14,120 bases of DNA from VRUE01 sp963730315 (GCA_963730315.1 CAVSRD010000022.1:1-14120), one strand, 5' to 3'; positions 1 through 7,914 are shown, counted from the stretch's first letter. Notes: a model not told the origin generated them from the sequence alone. Program-made: numbers and translations.

Positions 1-25
1 GAAGCGGCGTCCGCGGTGACCACGC

Positions 26-3000
26 TCAGGGTCCTACCCGAGCGCCGAACATCGCCTCCAGGCGCACGGCCAGAGTGACGTCCCCCTCGACGCTGCAGCG
101 CCCGGCGACCATGGCGGTGAGGGGATCCTCAGTGCCGGCGAGCACCCGCACCCAATCCGACAGGCCGAAGTGGACCGTCACCGCGGCGTCCAGGGGCGCC
201 GGCTCGACCAGGCGCGCACGCCCGGCGCGAGAGTCGACCTCGACCGCCCACCGCCAGGGAGCGTCTGGGGGCGGCTCGATCGAATAGGGCTCCAGCTCGT
301 AGGCGATCGTCCCGCTGAAGCCGCCGGCCTGGGCCGGCTGGAACCCGCGCGCCATAGCCTTGACCAGCGCCCGCTGGCGGCGGGGCTCGGCGAAGCGACG
401 CTCGAGGTCGGCATCGCCCAGACCGCCGACCATCGCGGACAGAGCGCGGCGCGCGCCCCGAGTCGCGATGGCGCGGATCGGGCGAGAGCGCCTCTCGACG
501 GCCGGCGCGGGCCCCGAGGGCTCCCACCCCTCGAGCTCTGCTCTGACTTCGCCGGCGCAGCGCGCGACCCATCCGATGCCGTGCTGAGCGGCGATCTCCT
601 CGCCCTCGGCGAGCACCTCTCGTCCCTCCTCCCGATCGCCTGAGCCCTGGCGGTGGTGAAGCGCCCTGGCCAAGTCCACGCGGGCCCATGCGCTCAGCCA
701 GACAAGGTCGAGCTCGTCGGCCTGTCCGACGGCCTCGCGCAGCTCCTCGACGGCCGCTTCGGGCCGGCCCGCCAGGAGTTCGAGGCGGCCGATGTGCCAC
801 TCCGGCAGGTTGCCCAGGTACACCGATGGCGCCGCCTGAATCAGATATGGGCGCAGCGGCTCCAGCAGCCGGCGCAACCGTTCTCCGGCCGTTCGGTCGC
901 CGACCAGCGTCGCGGTAAACGCGAGGAGGCAGAGGACAAACGGCACGTGACCGTCTGGCCGGCGCATCGACGCAAGGTCGTCGGCGAGCATGCTCGCCAG
1001 CCGTTCGCCGCCGGTCTCATGGTCCCCTTCGAGGGCTGGCGCAACGGCCGCCCCCGCGGTCACGAACCCTTGTTGCGCAACGGCATCCATCGCCTCAAAG
1101 ACCGTGCGGGCCGTGGTTGCCTCGCCGCCGAATATCCATCCGGTCAGGGTCAGGCCCGTGAGCTCTACGGCCATCTGGATATCGGGACGAAGGCGCCGCA
1201 GGATCGCCCCTCCACGGCGAATCAGGGCCTCACCGCCCGCACGATCGCCGTGATCGATCAGGCGCGCGCCGCGATGGATGTCCACCTCCCAGGTGAAGCG
1301 GGGACTGCCCAGGCGTGCGGCGATCGTCGCGCAGCGTTCGATCGCCGCCTCGCACTCCGGAATGCGACGCAGCGTGTAATGGGCCACCGCCGACCACTGG
1401 ACCGTGCGGAACAACAGCTCCTCACGACCGCAGCCCTCCGCGATCTCGACCAGCTCGAAAACCTCCTCGAACTGGTCGAAACCGGACACCGGGTCGGCGC
1501 TGCGGGCAAATGCCGCGGCAAGTCGCGTGAACCGAGCCAGCACCTGGGACTCGGCGTCGCCGAGGCGCCCGTCGAGCTCCTCGGCGCGCTCGATCAACGC
1601 GGGCATCACGTCGTCGTCCTCGGTATACACCAGCGAGTAGGCGAGCCGGAAGACCATCTGCAGCGCCAGCCGTGGCTCGCTCTCGCCGAGGGCGTCGAGG
1701 CCCTCGCGCAAGAGCGCGACGGTCGAGGCATCGTCGGTGTCGACCTCCCAGCCGAAGCCGATGTCGCCGCCGGCGAAGCCGAGCGCGGCGCGGGCGAGCG
1801 TGCTGGCGTCATCCGTCGTCCTTGCCGCCTCGATCGCTTCGCCGAAGGCCCGCCGCGCCCGCACCAGATCGGCGGCGAGCAGCTCCTGCTCACCGAGCCC
1901 CAGCAGCACCGGGGCCCTTGCGATGGGGTCGCTGTCGGAGAGCAGGGCGAGTGTGCTGCGCATGTGTTCGGCTGCCTGCTCGTGGTCGTGGCCAGCGGCG
2001 GCCGTAACCGCTGCCGCTCGGTAGGCCGCTATCGCGGGCTCGGGCCCCGCCACCGCCACCGCCAGGCCATAGTGGCGCGCCAACTCGGCCGGCTCTGCGC
2101 CGGGATCTTCCTCCAGCGCCCGAGCTATCGCGAGATGCAGCCGAGCTTGCGCCGCATCGCCGTCACCGGCGATCAGCGCCTCGCGGATCAGGGCGTGTGG
2201 GAAGCCGATCGTCGGGTGCGCCGTGGCCACGTCATCGACCAGTCGCTCCGAGAGCGCCTCCGCCACGGCGCGATCCGCCTCCTCCCGCTCGAGTCCGGCG
2301 ACCTTTGCCGCGAGGGCAACCGGTGCCGAGAGGCCGATCGCCGCGGCCACTCCCAGCAGCTTCTGGGTCGCGGGGCCCAACCGTGCCAGGCGCTCCTCGA
2401 CCAGATCGGTTACCGCGTCGGGCACCGGTGCCTCGTCGAGCGCCTCGCTGTCACGCAGCGTCCCACTCTCATCCAGGTCGCGCGCCAGCTCCCCAGCAAA
2501 GAACGGATTGCCGAAGGTGCGGGCTTGAAGCCGGGCGGCTAGCCGGGGCGTGATCGCCCGCCCGACCTGCGCCCCGACCAACGCCGCCAGACCCCCGGCG
2601 TCAAGCCCCGCCAGGCGCAGCTCACTCAGATCGCGGGTGCGACGAAGGTCGGAGAGCACGCGGGAGACGGGATGACCGCGCCCCATCTCGCGATCTCGTG
2701 CGGTCACCACCAGCACCAGGTGAGGGGTCGCCGCGCTGCCCAGCAGGTGCCCGAGCGCCTGGGCGGAGGCCGGGTCGCACCAGTGGGCGTCGTCGAGCAC
2801 CAGGTGCAATGGCGCTTGCCCCGCAGCGCACGCCAATGCGGTGCTGATGCCGTCCAGCAGCCGGTAGCGGGCGCCCTCGGCAGCCACCATCTCCCCGGTG
2901 CCGGCCCGCTCGGCAACCCTCGCGTGATCGCTGAGCTGGGGCACGAGTGCCGAGAGCTCAGCTCCGGCTGCCTCCGCCAGCTTCGCACGCCAGGCCTCGT

Positions 3001-3916
3001 CCCCCGCGAGCGCCAGCTCGCCGATCGCCCGTACCCATGGCTCGAAGGCCATGACCGCCTCCGGCGGGCATCGCGCCAGGACAACCAGCGCGCCGTCGGA
3101 GTGCGCGTCGGCCGCCGCAGCCGCCGCGTGGCGGGTCTTACCGATCCCCGGTTCACCCAGGATCAGCACCGCCCGGCGGCCCGGGCGCGGCGCCGTCGCC
3201 TCGCGCAACACTCCGATCTCGCGGTCGCGGCCGATCAGCGGCTCCTCCGCGTAGGCGGCAAGCATCGGGGGCAACCGCACGCCTCCGGGGGAGGCCGAGC
3301 CGTTTCGTGGCAGCGGCGGAGGCCGCGGCGAGTGCGCCGCCGAACCATCCCCGCCGGACTCGACCGCCTTCCCCGATCCACCGCCCGCGGTGGCCAACTC
3401 GCGCCAACGCAACCTCGCTGCCCGCACCGGGGCCGGCACACCCTTCAGCTCGTACTCGCGAGCCGCCTCCAGCGCCACCCCGTCCCGCGATGCGACCAGC
3501 GCCTGCACCAGGTCCTGTACCAGCACCTCTCCGGTTCCCGCCGCCGAGCAGAGGCGGCTCGCGATCACCACCACCATCCCGTGCAGATCGTCTCCGTCGG
3601 GGATCGGCTCGCCGGCCGCAACCCCCACCCGCGCCGCGACGCCGATCCCACCCTGCTCGGCATCCAATCGCTCGACGGCAGCCTGCATCGCCGCCGCGGC
3701 CCGCAGCGCACCCAGAGCGCTGTCGAAGCTCGACATGACGCCATCGCCCAAAGTCTTGATCACCCGCCCGCCGCCGAGCGTGACCGCGTCGGTCGCGTCC
3801 TTCACATGAGCCCGGCGGACGCTGTCCATCCGATCGTCGCCGAGGCTTGCCAGTAGAGCGGTCGAATCGACCAGATCGCTGAATACAAGGATTGCCACCC
3901 CGCTCATATGAGGCAT
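26..3916 (-). CDS. Class III cyclase-domain / STAND-type AAA ATPase / TPR-like / SCP2 fusion protein
   Basis: This is a 1296-residue cytoplasmic multidomain signalling protein. Residues about 6-170 are a class III nucleotidyl cyclase homology domain: FSDLVDST holds metal-binding D14, VIKTLGDG holds K54 and metal-binding D58, and IASRL holds R121. Residues about 225-480 form a STAND/AAA_16 ATPase with Walker A GEPGIGKT (254-261) and Walker B LHLVLDD (370-376). The Ala/Leu-rich stretch of about 600-1130 resembles TPR-type helical repeats. Residues about 1200-1290 resemble an SCP2 sterol-carrier domain (DPLTAMVAGRCSVEGDVTLA). Many actinobacterial relatives end in a LuxR HTH; this one does not. 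The transition-state Asn of the cyclase motif is Val117, so cyclase activity is uncertain. An alternative start at M4 (3907) has GAGAAG nine bases upstream and may be the true one. It is divergent from the NHL gene, with a 147-bp gap. Architecture is confident; ligand and output are unknown. Confidence 0.88.
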   Translation of the reverse strand: MPHMSGVAILVFSDLVDSTALLASLGDDRMDSVRRAHVKDATDAVTLGGGRVIKTLGDGVMSSFDSALGALRAAAAMQAAVERLDAEQGGIGVAARVGVAAGEPIPDGDDLHGMVVVIASRLCSAAGTGEVLVQDLVQALVASRDGVALEAAREYELKGVPAPVRAARLRWRELATAGGGSGKAVESGGDGSAAHSPRPPPLPRNGSASPGGVRLPPMLAAYAEEPLIGRDREIGVLREATAPRPGRRAVLILGEPGIGKTRHAAAAAADAHSDGALVVLARCPPEAVMAFEPWVRAIGELALAGDEAWRAKLAEAAGAELSALVPQLSDHARVAERAGTGEMVAAEGARYRLLDGISTALACAAGQAPLHLVLDDAHWCDPASAQALGHLLGSAATPHLVLVVTARDREMGRGHPVSRVLSDLRRTRDLSELRLAGLDAGGLAALVGAQVGRAITPRLAARLQARTFGNPFFAGELARDLDESGTLRDSEALDEAPVPDAVTDLVEERLARLGPATQKLLGVAAAIGLSAPVALAAKVAGLEREEADRAVAEALSERLVDDVATAHPTIGFPHALIREALIAGDGDAAQARLHLAIARALEEDPGAEPAELARHYGLAVAVAGPEPAIAAYRAAAVTAAAGHDHEQAAEHMRSTLALLSDSDPIARAPVLLGLGEQELLAADLVRARRAFGEAIEAARTTDDASTLARAALGFAGGDIGFGWEVDTDDASTVALLREGLDALGESEPRLALQMVFRLAYSLVYTEDDDVMPALIERAEELDGRLGDAESQVLARFTRLAAAFARSADPVSGFDQFEEVFELVEIAEGCGREELLFRTVQWSAVAHYTLRRIPECEAAIERCATIAARLGSPRFTWEVDIHRGARLIDHGDRAGGEALIRRGGAILRRLRPDIQMAVELTGLTLTGWIFGGEATTARTVFEAMDAVAQQGFVTAGAAVAPALEGDHETGGERLASMLADDLASMRRPDGHVPFVLCLLAFTATLVGDRTAGERLRRLLEPLRPYLIQAAPSVYLGNLPEWHIGRLELLAGRPEAAVEELREAVGQADELDLVWLSAWARVDLARALHHRQGSGDREEGREVLAEGEEIAAQHGIGWVARCAGEVRAELEGWEPSGPAPAVERRSRPIRAIATRGARRALSAMVGGLGDADLERRFAEPRRQRALVKAMARGFQPAQAGGFSGTIAYELEPYSIEPPPDAPWRWAVEVDSRAGRARLVEPAPLDAAVTVHFGLSDWVRVLAGTEDPLTAMVAGRCSVEGDVTLAVRLEAMFGARVGP

Positions 3917-4063
3917 CTTCTCGTACTACGTCATGTCGGGTAAAGAGTGATGCCGCTTCGCGCGCGACTAGCGGCAAGCGTTGCGGCGGATTCCCAACCA
4001 ACCTTGTGGAATTCCCCGGATGGTTGCCACCCGGCTTCGTACTAGGGTCGGCGCCGAGAGCGA
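3917..4063. promoter_or_regulatory. Divergent intergenic region between the cyclase fusion and the NHL gene
   Basis: This 147-bp gap must hold both promoters. On the minus strand, GAGAAG lies directly before M1 of the cyclase gene and nine bases before M4, which favours M4. On the plus strand, TAGGGT (4043-4048) fits an actinobacterial TANNNT -10, and GAGAG (4056-4060) is a weak Shine-Dalgarno for the NHL gene. No convincing -35 was found for either direction. Confidence 0.35.
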
Positions 4064-5263
4064 ATGGCCCGGCGTGGACCCTCATCGCTGCTGCTCCTCG
4101 TCGGGATCCTTTTGAGTGCTCTCCTTCTGGCCGGACCTCCTTCGGCAGCGGGATTCGGCTTCATCACCAAGTGGCGAATCCGCGACCTGCCTGCGATTGC
4201 GGCCCACGGCAATGCCGTTTTCGTCGCTGCTTCCAGCGTCCATTCGCAGTGGATCCAGAAGTACACGACCCGAGGCGCCTTGATCACCCAGTGGATGGTT
4301 GATGACGACCACGGGGAGAATTTGCGCGTGACCGGGCTTGCGACCGACAAGGCCGGAGACGTCTACGCAGTGGCTTCCAACCACGGTCGGACCAAGAACA
4401 AGGTTCTGAAATACACCGATAACGGCCGGCTCGTCGATGCCTGGGGGGTTGCGAGCGGGCCCACCGTGCGCGGCATCGCGACCGACGGGAGCGGGAACGT
4501 CTACGTGACGGTCACGGCCGACAACCGGATCGAAAAGTACAGTTCGACGGGACGGCTCCTCCTCCGGTTCGAAGTTCCCGGCCCATGGGGAGTCGCCACG
4601 GACAACGGTGGCAACGTCTACGTGGTCGGCCGGACCGGCGTCTCCATCTACCGGGGCGACGGAGCGTTCTTACGCGGCTGGCCGAGCGGGCCGGCCGGCC
4701 CGGTACCGGCAACGGGCGGACTCGAAGCACCCACCGACGTTGCGGTGGATCGCTCCGGTCGCGTCCTCGTCTCCGACGGCGGGAAACGTGCGCGCGACGT
4801 CAAGATCTACACGCCCGAGGGGGTATACGTCGGCGAGATCGGCGGCCCGGGGCGGGGCAACGGTCGTTTCCGATCCTCGCCGAACTACCTGGCGGTTGAC
4901 GGGAGAGGCGATGTCTATGTCGTCACCCTGAGGACTATTCAGAAGTTCGGCGAGCCCTCCAGCGCGTTCAGCCTCGCCGGCGCGAAGCTGAACCGTCGCA
5001 CCGGCACCGCGCGCCTTACGGCGGACGTGCCGGGGGTGGGCAAGCTCAACCTCGAGGGAGAAGGGGTCAGGCGCGCTCGTCGGCGCGCGAATCTGGCCGG
5101 CGATGTGTCGCTGCCAATCACTCCCAGCCGCGTCACGAGGAGGAAGCTGCAACGCAGCGGCCGAGCCACTGTCAAGATCGAGGTCACCTACACCCCCACC
5201 ACGGCCGGCAGCGCTCACTCGGCGACGCGATCGATGCGCCTCACCCTCGTCAAGATGCGCTGA
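4064..5263 (+). CDS. Exported NHL-repeat beta-propeller protein
   Basis: This 399-residue protein has a clear signal peptide: MARRG, then a Leu-rich core at residues 8-23, with probable cleavage near PSAAG (27-30). Residues about 40-305 contain repeated blades of the NHL type, such as VTGLATDKAGDVYAV, VRGIATDGSGNVYVT, WGVATDNGGNVYVV and PTDVAVDRSGRVLVS, each followed by a xxKY-like strand. Such propellers usually act as binding scaffolds outside the cell; no catalytic motif is visible. Residues about 305-399 form a separate basic beta-rich domain (KLNRRTGTARLTADVPG ... KIEVTYTPT), a C-terminal module I associate with Thermoleophilia exported proteins. The ATG has a modest GAGAG ribosome site. 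It appears monocistronic. The fold is confident and the ligand unknown. Confidence 0.85.
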   Translation: MARRGPSSLLLLVGILLSALLLAGPPSAAGFGFITKWRIRDLPAIAAHGNAVFVAASSVHSQWIQKYTTRGALITQWMVDDDHGENLRVTGLATDKAGDVYAVASNHGRTKNKVLKYTDNGRLVDAWGVASGPTVRGIATDGSGNVYVTVTADNRIEKYSSTGRLLLRFEVPGPWGVATDNGGNVYVVGRTGVSIYRGDGAFLRGWPSGPAGPVPATGGLEAPTDVAVDRSGRVLVSDGGKRARDVKIYTPEGVYVGEIGGPGRGNGRFRSSPNYLAVDGRGDVYVVTLRTIQKFGEPSSAFSLAGAKLNRRTGTARLTADVPGVGKLNLEGEGVRRARRRANLAGDVSLPITPSRVTRRKLQRSGRATVKIEVTYTPTTAGSAHSATRSMRLTLVKMR

Positions 5264-5287
5264 ACCGCCGGCGTCTCTTCTTCGCGC

Positions 5288-5484
5288 TCAGGTCTCGACG
5301 GCGTCCATGCGCGCGATCAGCCCGTATCCCAGTAATCGCGGACCGCGGCGCGGCCGACGACTCGGCCGCCCTCCCAGGCGTTGGGCCAGTCGACCTCCGG
5401 GTGCATGAGGTCAGTCGCGATGTCGACTTCACGCGCGTTGAACGCACGGTAGGCGCGGCGCAACGTCTCCCGGGGATCCGACAC
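5288..5484 (-). pseudogene. SnoaL-like (NTF2-fold) gene with internal deletion and frameshift
   Basis: From a GTG at 5484 the frame reads SDPRETLRRAYRAFNAREVD, followed by a segment with HPEVDWPNAWEGG and AAVRDYWDTG, and stops at 5317. This is the N-terminal third of a small SnoaL-like/NTF2-fold protein (usual length about 110-130 aa). Immediately after, in another frame, the sequence reads GLIARMDAVET and stops at 5288; that is how the C-terminus of this family typically ends. The simplest reading is an internal deletion of roughly 50 codons, not a multiple of three, that joined the two ends out of frame. It lies just downstream of, and on the same strand as, the broken GFA gene. What is seen is the two in-register family ends; the deletion is inferred. 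The 55-aa truncated product is unlikely to fold. Confidence 0.65.
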
Positions 5485-5500
5485 AGAGCCAGACTGCCAG

Positions 5501-5741
5501 TCAGTCGGTCTGGGCGCTCTCCTGGTGGCGGGCAAGCCGTCGTCGGGAATCGGCTCCCAGGCTGCCGCGTAGGCGACGAACTGGCGCACGCCGGGGCAAT
5601 GCCGGGATCCGCGTCGAAGCTGCCCATCCGGATGCTGATCCGATCGTGGTCTTCGGGGTGGCGGCTGAAGACCGCCGAGCCGCATTTGCCGCAGAACAGC
5701 TTTTCCCAGCCGCCCTCCGGTTGCCAGGCGCGCAGACCACG
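5501..5741 (-). pseudogene. Remnant of a GFA/CENP-V family (glutathione-dependent formaldehyde-activating enzyme-like) gene
   Basis: The minus strand reads GLRAWQPEGGWEKLFCGKCG and continues SAVFSRHPEDHDRISIRMGS, then FDADPGIAP. This is the C-terminal half of a GFA-like zinc protein, including a CxxC zinc-binding pair. At 5591-5596 (ccgggg) the frame must shift to continue with VRQFVAYAAAWEPIPDDGLP. At about 5527-5536 (ggcgggcaag) it must shift again to end RHQESAQTD-stop at 5501. Each shift is repaired by restoring one base in a G/C run. An in-frame TAA at 5742-5744 and the DUF5995 promoter cut it off upstream, so the first 60 or so residues, with the other zinc ligands, are missing. Because both lesions are in homopolymer-like tracts, sequencing error could explain the shifts, but not the missing 5' end. 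Confidence 0.7.
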
Positions 5742-5742
5742 T

Positions 5743-5748
5743 TACGGT
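5743..5748 (+). promoter_or_regulatory. Candidate -10 (TACGGT) for the DUF5995 gene
   Basis: The TANNNT hexamer TACGGT lies ten bases before the ATG at 5759 and would place the transcript start at or very near the start codon. No clear -35 is present. It overlaps the alternative GTG start at 5747. Confidence 0.3.
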
Positions 5749-5758
5749 GTCGTCGGAG

Positions 5759-6469
5759 ATGGCATCTGTCGCAACGACCGTCGCCGAGGTGCTCGAACGC
5801 CTCGAAGCCATCGATCGGGCGCTGCCGCCCAGCGATGGCGTGAAGTGGTTCAACAGGCTCTACCGCGAAGTGACGCAGCAGGTGGCCGAGTCGGTGCCGG
5901 GACGGCGTCAGGCGGCGCCAGGCTTCCTCGAGGCGCTCGACGTGGCCTTCGGCAACCTCTACTTCGAGGCGTTCGAAGCCGCCGGGAGTGGCGCGCCGCC
6001 GGCGGGATATCCCTTCCACGCCTGGAAGCCGCTGTTCGAGGCCCGCTTCGAGACCGGCATCGCACCCGTGCAGCTTGCGCTGGCGGGCATGAACGCACAC
6101 ATCAACCACGACCTGGCGATCGGCATCTGCGAAGCCTGCGCCGGGCGCGGGACCGAGCCACGCGACGACGGCCCGGAGCACCAGGACTACGAGTCGGTGA
6201 ACGCACTGATCGCCGAGGTGGAGAAGAAGATGAAGGCATGGATGATGACCGGCCTCCTGAAGGAACTCGACCTGGTCTTCAACCCGGTGGATGACGTCGT
6301 CGCCGTCTGGAACGTCGAGAGGGCGCGCGACGCCGCCTGGGTGGGAGCGGAAGTGATCTGGTCGCTGCGGTCGCTGCCACCGCTGGGCGACGACTACGAG
6401 GCGGTCGACGACCGCGCGGTCGGGTTCGCCGGCCGCGCCCTGCTCACCCCCGTCGGGCTGGCCCCGTGA
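5759..6469 (+). CDS. DUF5995 family protein
   Basis: This is a protein of about 236 residues without signal peptide or membrane segment. It has the DUF5995 signature as I remember it: an N-terminal VLERLEAIDRALPP and DGVKWFNRLYREVT segment, and a central AGMNAHINHDLAIGI motif whose Asn/His residues (NAHINHD) look like a conserved active or metal site. The C-terminal half is helical, with WNVERARDAAWVGAEVIW. The family has no established function. The GTG at 5747 is an alternative start, but TACGGT (5743-5748) looks like a -10 ten bases before the ATG at 5759, favouring 5759. No good Shine-Dalgarno is seen; GGAG abuts the ATG. It converges on the SnoaL gene, with a hairpin between them. Confidence is good for the family and modest for the start. 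Confidence 0.75.
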   Translation: MASVATTVAEVLERLEAIDRALPPSDGVKWFNRLYREVTQQVAESVPGRRQAAPGFLEALDVAFGNLYFEAFEAAGSGAPPAGYPFHAWKPLFEARFETGIAPVQLALAGMNAHINHDLAIGICEACAGRGTEPRDDGPEHQDYESVNALIAEVEKKMKAWMMTGLLKELDLVFNPVDDVVAVWNVERARDAAWVGAEVIWSLRSLPPLGDDYEAVDDRAVGFAGRALLTPVGLAP

Positions 6470-6480
6470 CCGACGAACAA

Positions 6481-6501
6481 GGGGCCGCGTGACGCGGCCC
6501 C
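6481..6501. terminator. Hairpin between convergent genes
   Basis: GGGGCCGCG, a 3-base loop TGA, and CGCGGCCCC form a perfect 9-bp stem, located 12 bases after the DUF5995 stop and 26 bases from the stop of the convergent SnoaL gene. The position suits a bidirectional terminator. There is no U-tract on either side, so intrinsic termination is plausible but not typical. Confidence 0.55.
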
Positions 6502-6526
6502 TCACCGGATCGCTTGAGAGTGCCGG

Positions 6527-6970
6527 TTAGGCGCCCGCCGCAGCTCCCTCCATCGCCCCGATCTGCCGCAGCAGCGTGATCAGGTCGAAGTAGTGGCGGG
6601 TCGCCTTGATCTTGCCGCCCTCGGTCTCGATGACCTGGCACGCTTTGACCGCGCCGTGCCGGTTCGACGGCGGCAGCTCCTGGCCGTCGGGCGTCTGCAT
6701 CGGACCGCTCTGGGTGCCCTCCCAGGTGACCTCGATCGTCACCGTGTCCCCGGCCGCGTAGATCCCGGTCACCGTTCCACGGCCATCCGGGAAGGCCTGC
6801 TTCCATGCCTTCGCCGCGTCGATCTGGGCATCCGCTCCCTCGAGTCGGCGCTGCGTGGACAGCTCCTCCTCGTAGGAATCGTCGGCCAGAATCGAGCGGA
6901 GGCGGTCGAAGTCGTCGGCGTTGAAGCACTCGATGCTCTCGCGAGCCACGTCTTCTGCGCTTTGGGCCAT
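6527..6970 (-). CDS. SnoaL-like (ester cyclase type) NTF2-fold protein
   Basis: This 147-residue cytoplasmic protein has the SnoaL/ester-cyclase pattern: an N-terminal helix VARESIECFNADDFDRLRSI, a central KAWKQAFPDGRGTVTGIYAA strand region, VTIEVTWEGTQSG, and the family-like ending KIKATRHYFDLITLLRQIG. Members are small alpha+beta barrels that include polyketide cyclases, hydrolases and many proteins of unknown role; no specific substrate can be inferred here. The start is secure: AAGGAGG sits five bases before the ATG, preceded by a TTGACG-N18-TAGCAT promoter. It is probably monocistronic, since its promoter lies just after the lipoprotein gene stop. This is one of three SnoaL-like loci in the window. 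Confidence 0.82.
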   Translation of the reverse strand: MAQSAEDVARESIECFNADDFDRLRSILADDSYEEELSTQRRLEGADAQIDAAKAWKQAFPDGRGTVTGIYAAGDTVTIEVTWEGTQSGPMQTPDGQELPPSNRHGAVKACQVIETEGGKIKATRHYFDLITLLRQIGAMEGAAAGA

Positions 6971-6975
6971 CAGGG

Positions 6976-6982
6976 CCTCCTT
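6976..6982 (-). promoter_or_regulatory. Strong Shine-Dalgarno AAGGAGG
   Basis: AAGGAGG lies five bases before the ATG at 6970 and fixes the start of the SnoaL-like gene. It is one of only two near-consensus ribosome sites seen in the window; the other is before the integrase. Confidence 0.8.
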
Positions 6983-7003
6983 CGTTGTGGGCTCTCGAGG
7001 CCG

Positions 7004-7033
7004 ATGCTACGCCCGCGGTCGCCACCGCGTCAA
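7004..7033 (-). promoter_or_regulatory. Promoter TTGACG-N18-TAGCAT of the SnoaL-like gene
   Basis: On the minus strand, TTGACG (7028-7033) and TAGCAT (7004-7009) are separated by 18 bases, close to the vegetative sigma consensus. Transcription would start near 6997, giving a leader of about 27 nt that carries the AAGGAGG ribosome site. The promoter sits just downstream of the lipoprotein gene stop (7045). Confidence 0.65.
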
Positions 7034-7044
7034 CGTACAGCTAG

Positions 7045-7908
7045 CTACTGCGCCGGCTTCAGGTTGACGTCGTTCTCGAGGTGCGGCTTCAGCTCCTGTT
7101 CGATGCTGGCCACGATCTGGGCGTATTCCTCGGGACAGGTTTCGAGCCTCGATTCGGGGAGGACGCCGAGTTCGGCCACTTCTTCGAAGGACCTCTTGCT
7201 CGAGCCTGCAACCCAGCAGAGGACGTTGAAGGAGCGCTGCAGGTCGAGCGAGTGGACGTCGGCGTATTCGACCAGGGCGGGCGGTTCCTGGCGACTCGAG
7301 AAGTCCGCCCAGAAGGCGGCGGCGTCGGCCGCGTACGCGGCGCCTTCCGGGACGCCGAGGAGCAGGACGGTGGCGATCGAGTCGGCCGCGTCCTCTTCCC
7401 TGCCGAGCACGGGCAGTTCGAAGTTGGCGATCAGGGCGTGCGCGAACTCGTGGGCGAGGATGAAGTTGTCGACGGCGGCCGCCTGTTCGCCGAGTTCTTC
7501 GGGGCCGATTTCGGGGTTGCTGCTCGACTCGACTTCGAGGACGAGCGCGGCGAACTCGTAGGGAAGGGTGATCGAGTTGTCTTCAGGGTTGTAGATGGGG
7601 CCGGCGCCGATCCCGTTGACGCCCCGCACCAGGAGCGGGTGCGGGAGCTCGAAGGCTTCGGCGAGCGCGGTCGCGACAGCCTTCGTCCCGCTCGCCGTCA
7701 GCAGTTCGTAGCCGGTGGCGTCTTCGGCGCTCGCCGGCTTCTGCCAGACGACTCGAACCTTGCCGGCGCTCGGATTGGAGCTTTCGGTGCTTCCGCCGGT
7801 GCCGGAGGAAGACCCCGATCCGCAGCCGCTGGAGAGCAGCACAGCGACAACCGCCGGGAGGAGGAGCGCGAAGGCGCCGAAACGCGCTCCGGCGGAGGGC
7901 GAAATCAC
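7045..7908 (-). CDS. DUF4344-type putative zinc metallopeptidase lipoprotein
   Basis: This is a 287-residue predicted lipoprotein: a hydrophobic signal (11-26), lipobox LSSGC with Cys29, then a Gly/Ser-rich linker (30-50). The body resembles DUF4344 putative metallopeptidases. It has HEFAH at 153-157 (HExxH), acidic residues REED at 170-173 that could supply the third ligand, and the conserved-looking HSLDLQRSFNVLCWVAG at 219-235. It would sit on the outer face of the membrane; the substrate is unknown. The GTG start at 7908 is supported by a TTGCCG-N17-TAGGAT promoter whose -10 ends six bases before it, so the mRNA is probably leaderless. AGGATGG, overlapping the -10, could alternatively act as a weak ribosome site. 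It is divergent from the PH/GRAM-like gene. Confidence 0.82.
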   Translation of the reverse strand: MISPSAGARFGAFALLLPAVVAVLLSSGCGSGSSSGTGGSTESSNPSAGKVRVVWQKPASAEDATGYELLTASGTKAVATALAEAFELPHPLLVRGVNGIGAGPIYNPEDNSITLPYEFAALVLEVESSSNPEIGPEELGEQAAAVDNFILAHEFAHALIANFELPVLGREEDAADSIATVLLLGVPEGAAYAADAAAFWADFSSRQEPPALVEYADVHSLDLQRSFNVLCWVAGSSKRSFEEVAELGVLPESRLETCPEEYAQIVASIEQELKPHLENDVNLKPAQ

Positions 7909-7914
7909 GCGGCC

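Noticed and set aside
653..2542. Plus-strand open frame of 629 codons opposite the cyclase fusion
   Set aside because: It is antisense to a protein with clear domains, has no family motifs and reflects the codon bias of high-GC DNA.
3153..4085. Minus-strand 310-codon frame overlapping the cyclase N-terminus
   Set aside because: Shadow frame in low-complexity Gly/Arg composition, out of frame with the conserved cyclase and Walker motifs.
5501..6505. Minus-strand 334-codon open frame
   Set aside because: Almost all of it is antisense to the DUF5995 gene; only its last dozen codons (RHQESAQTD) belong to a real family, the GFA remnant.
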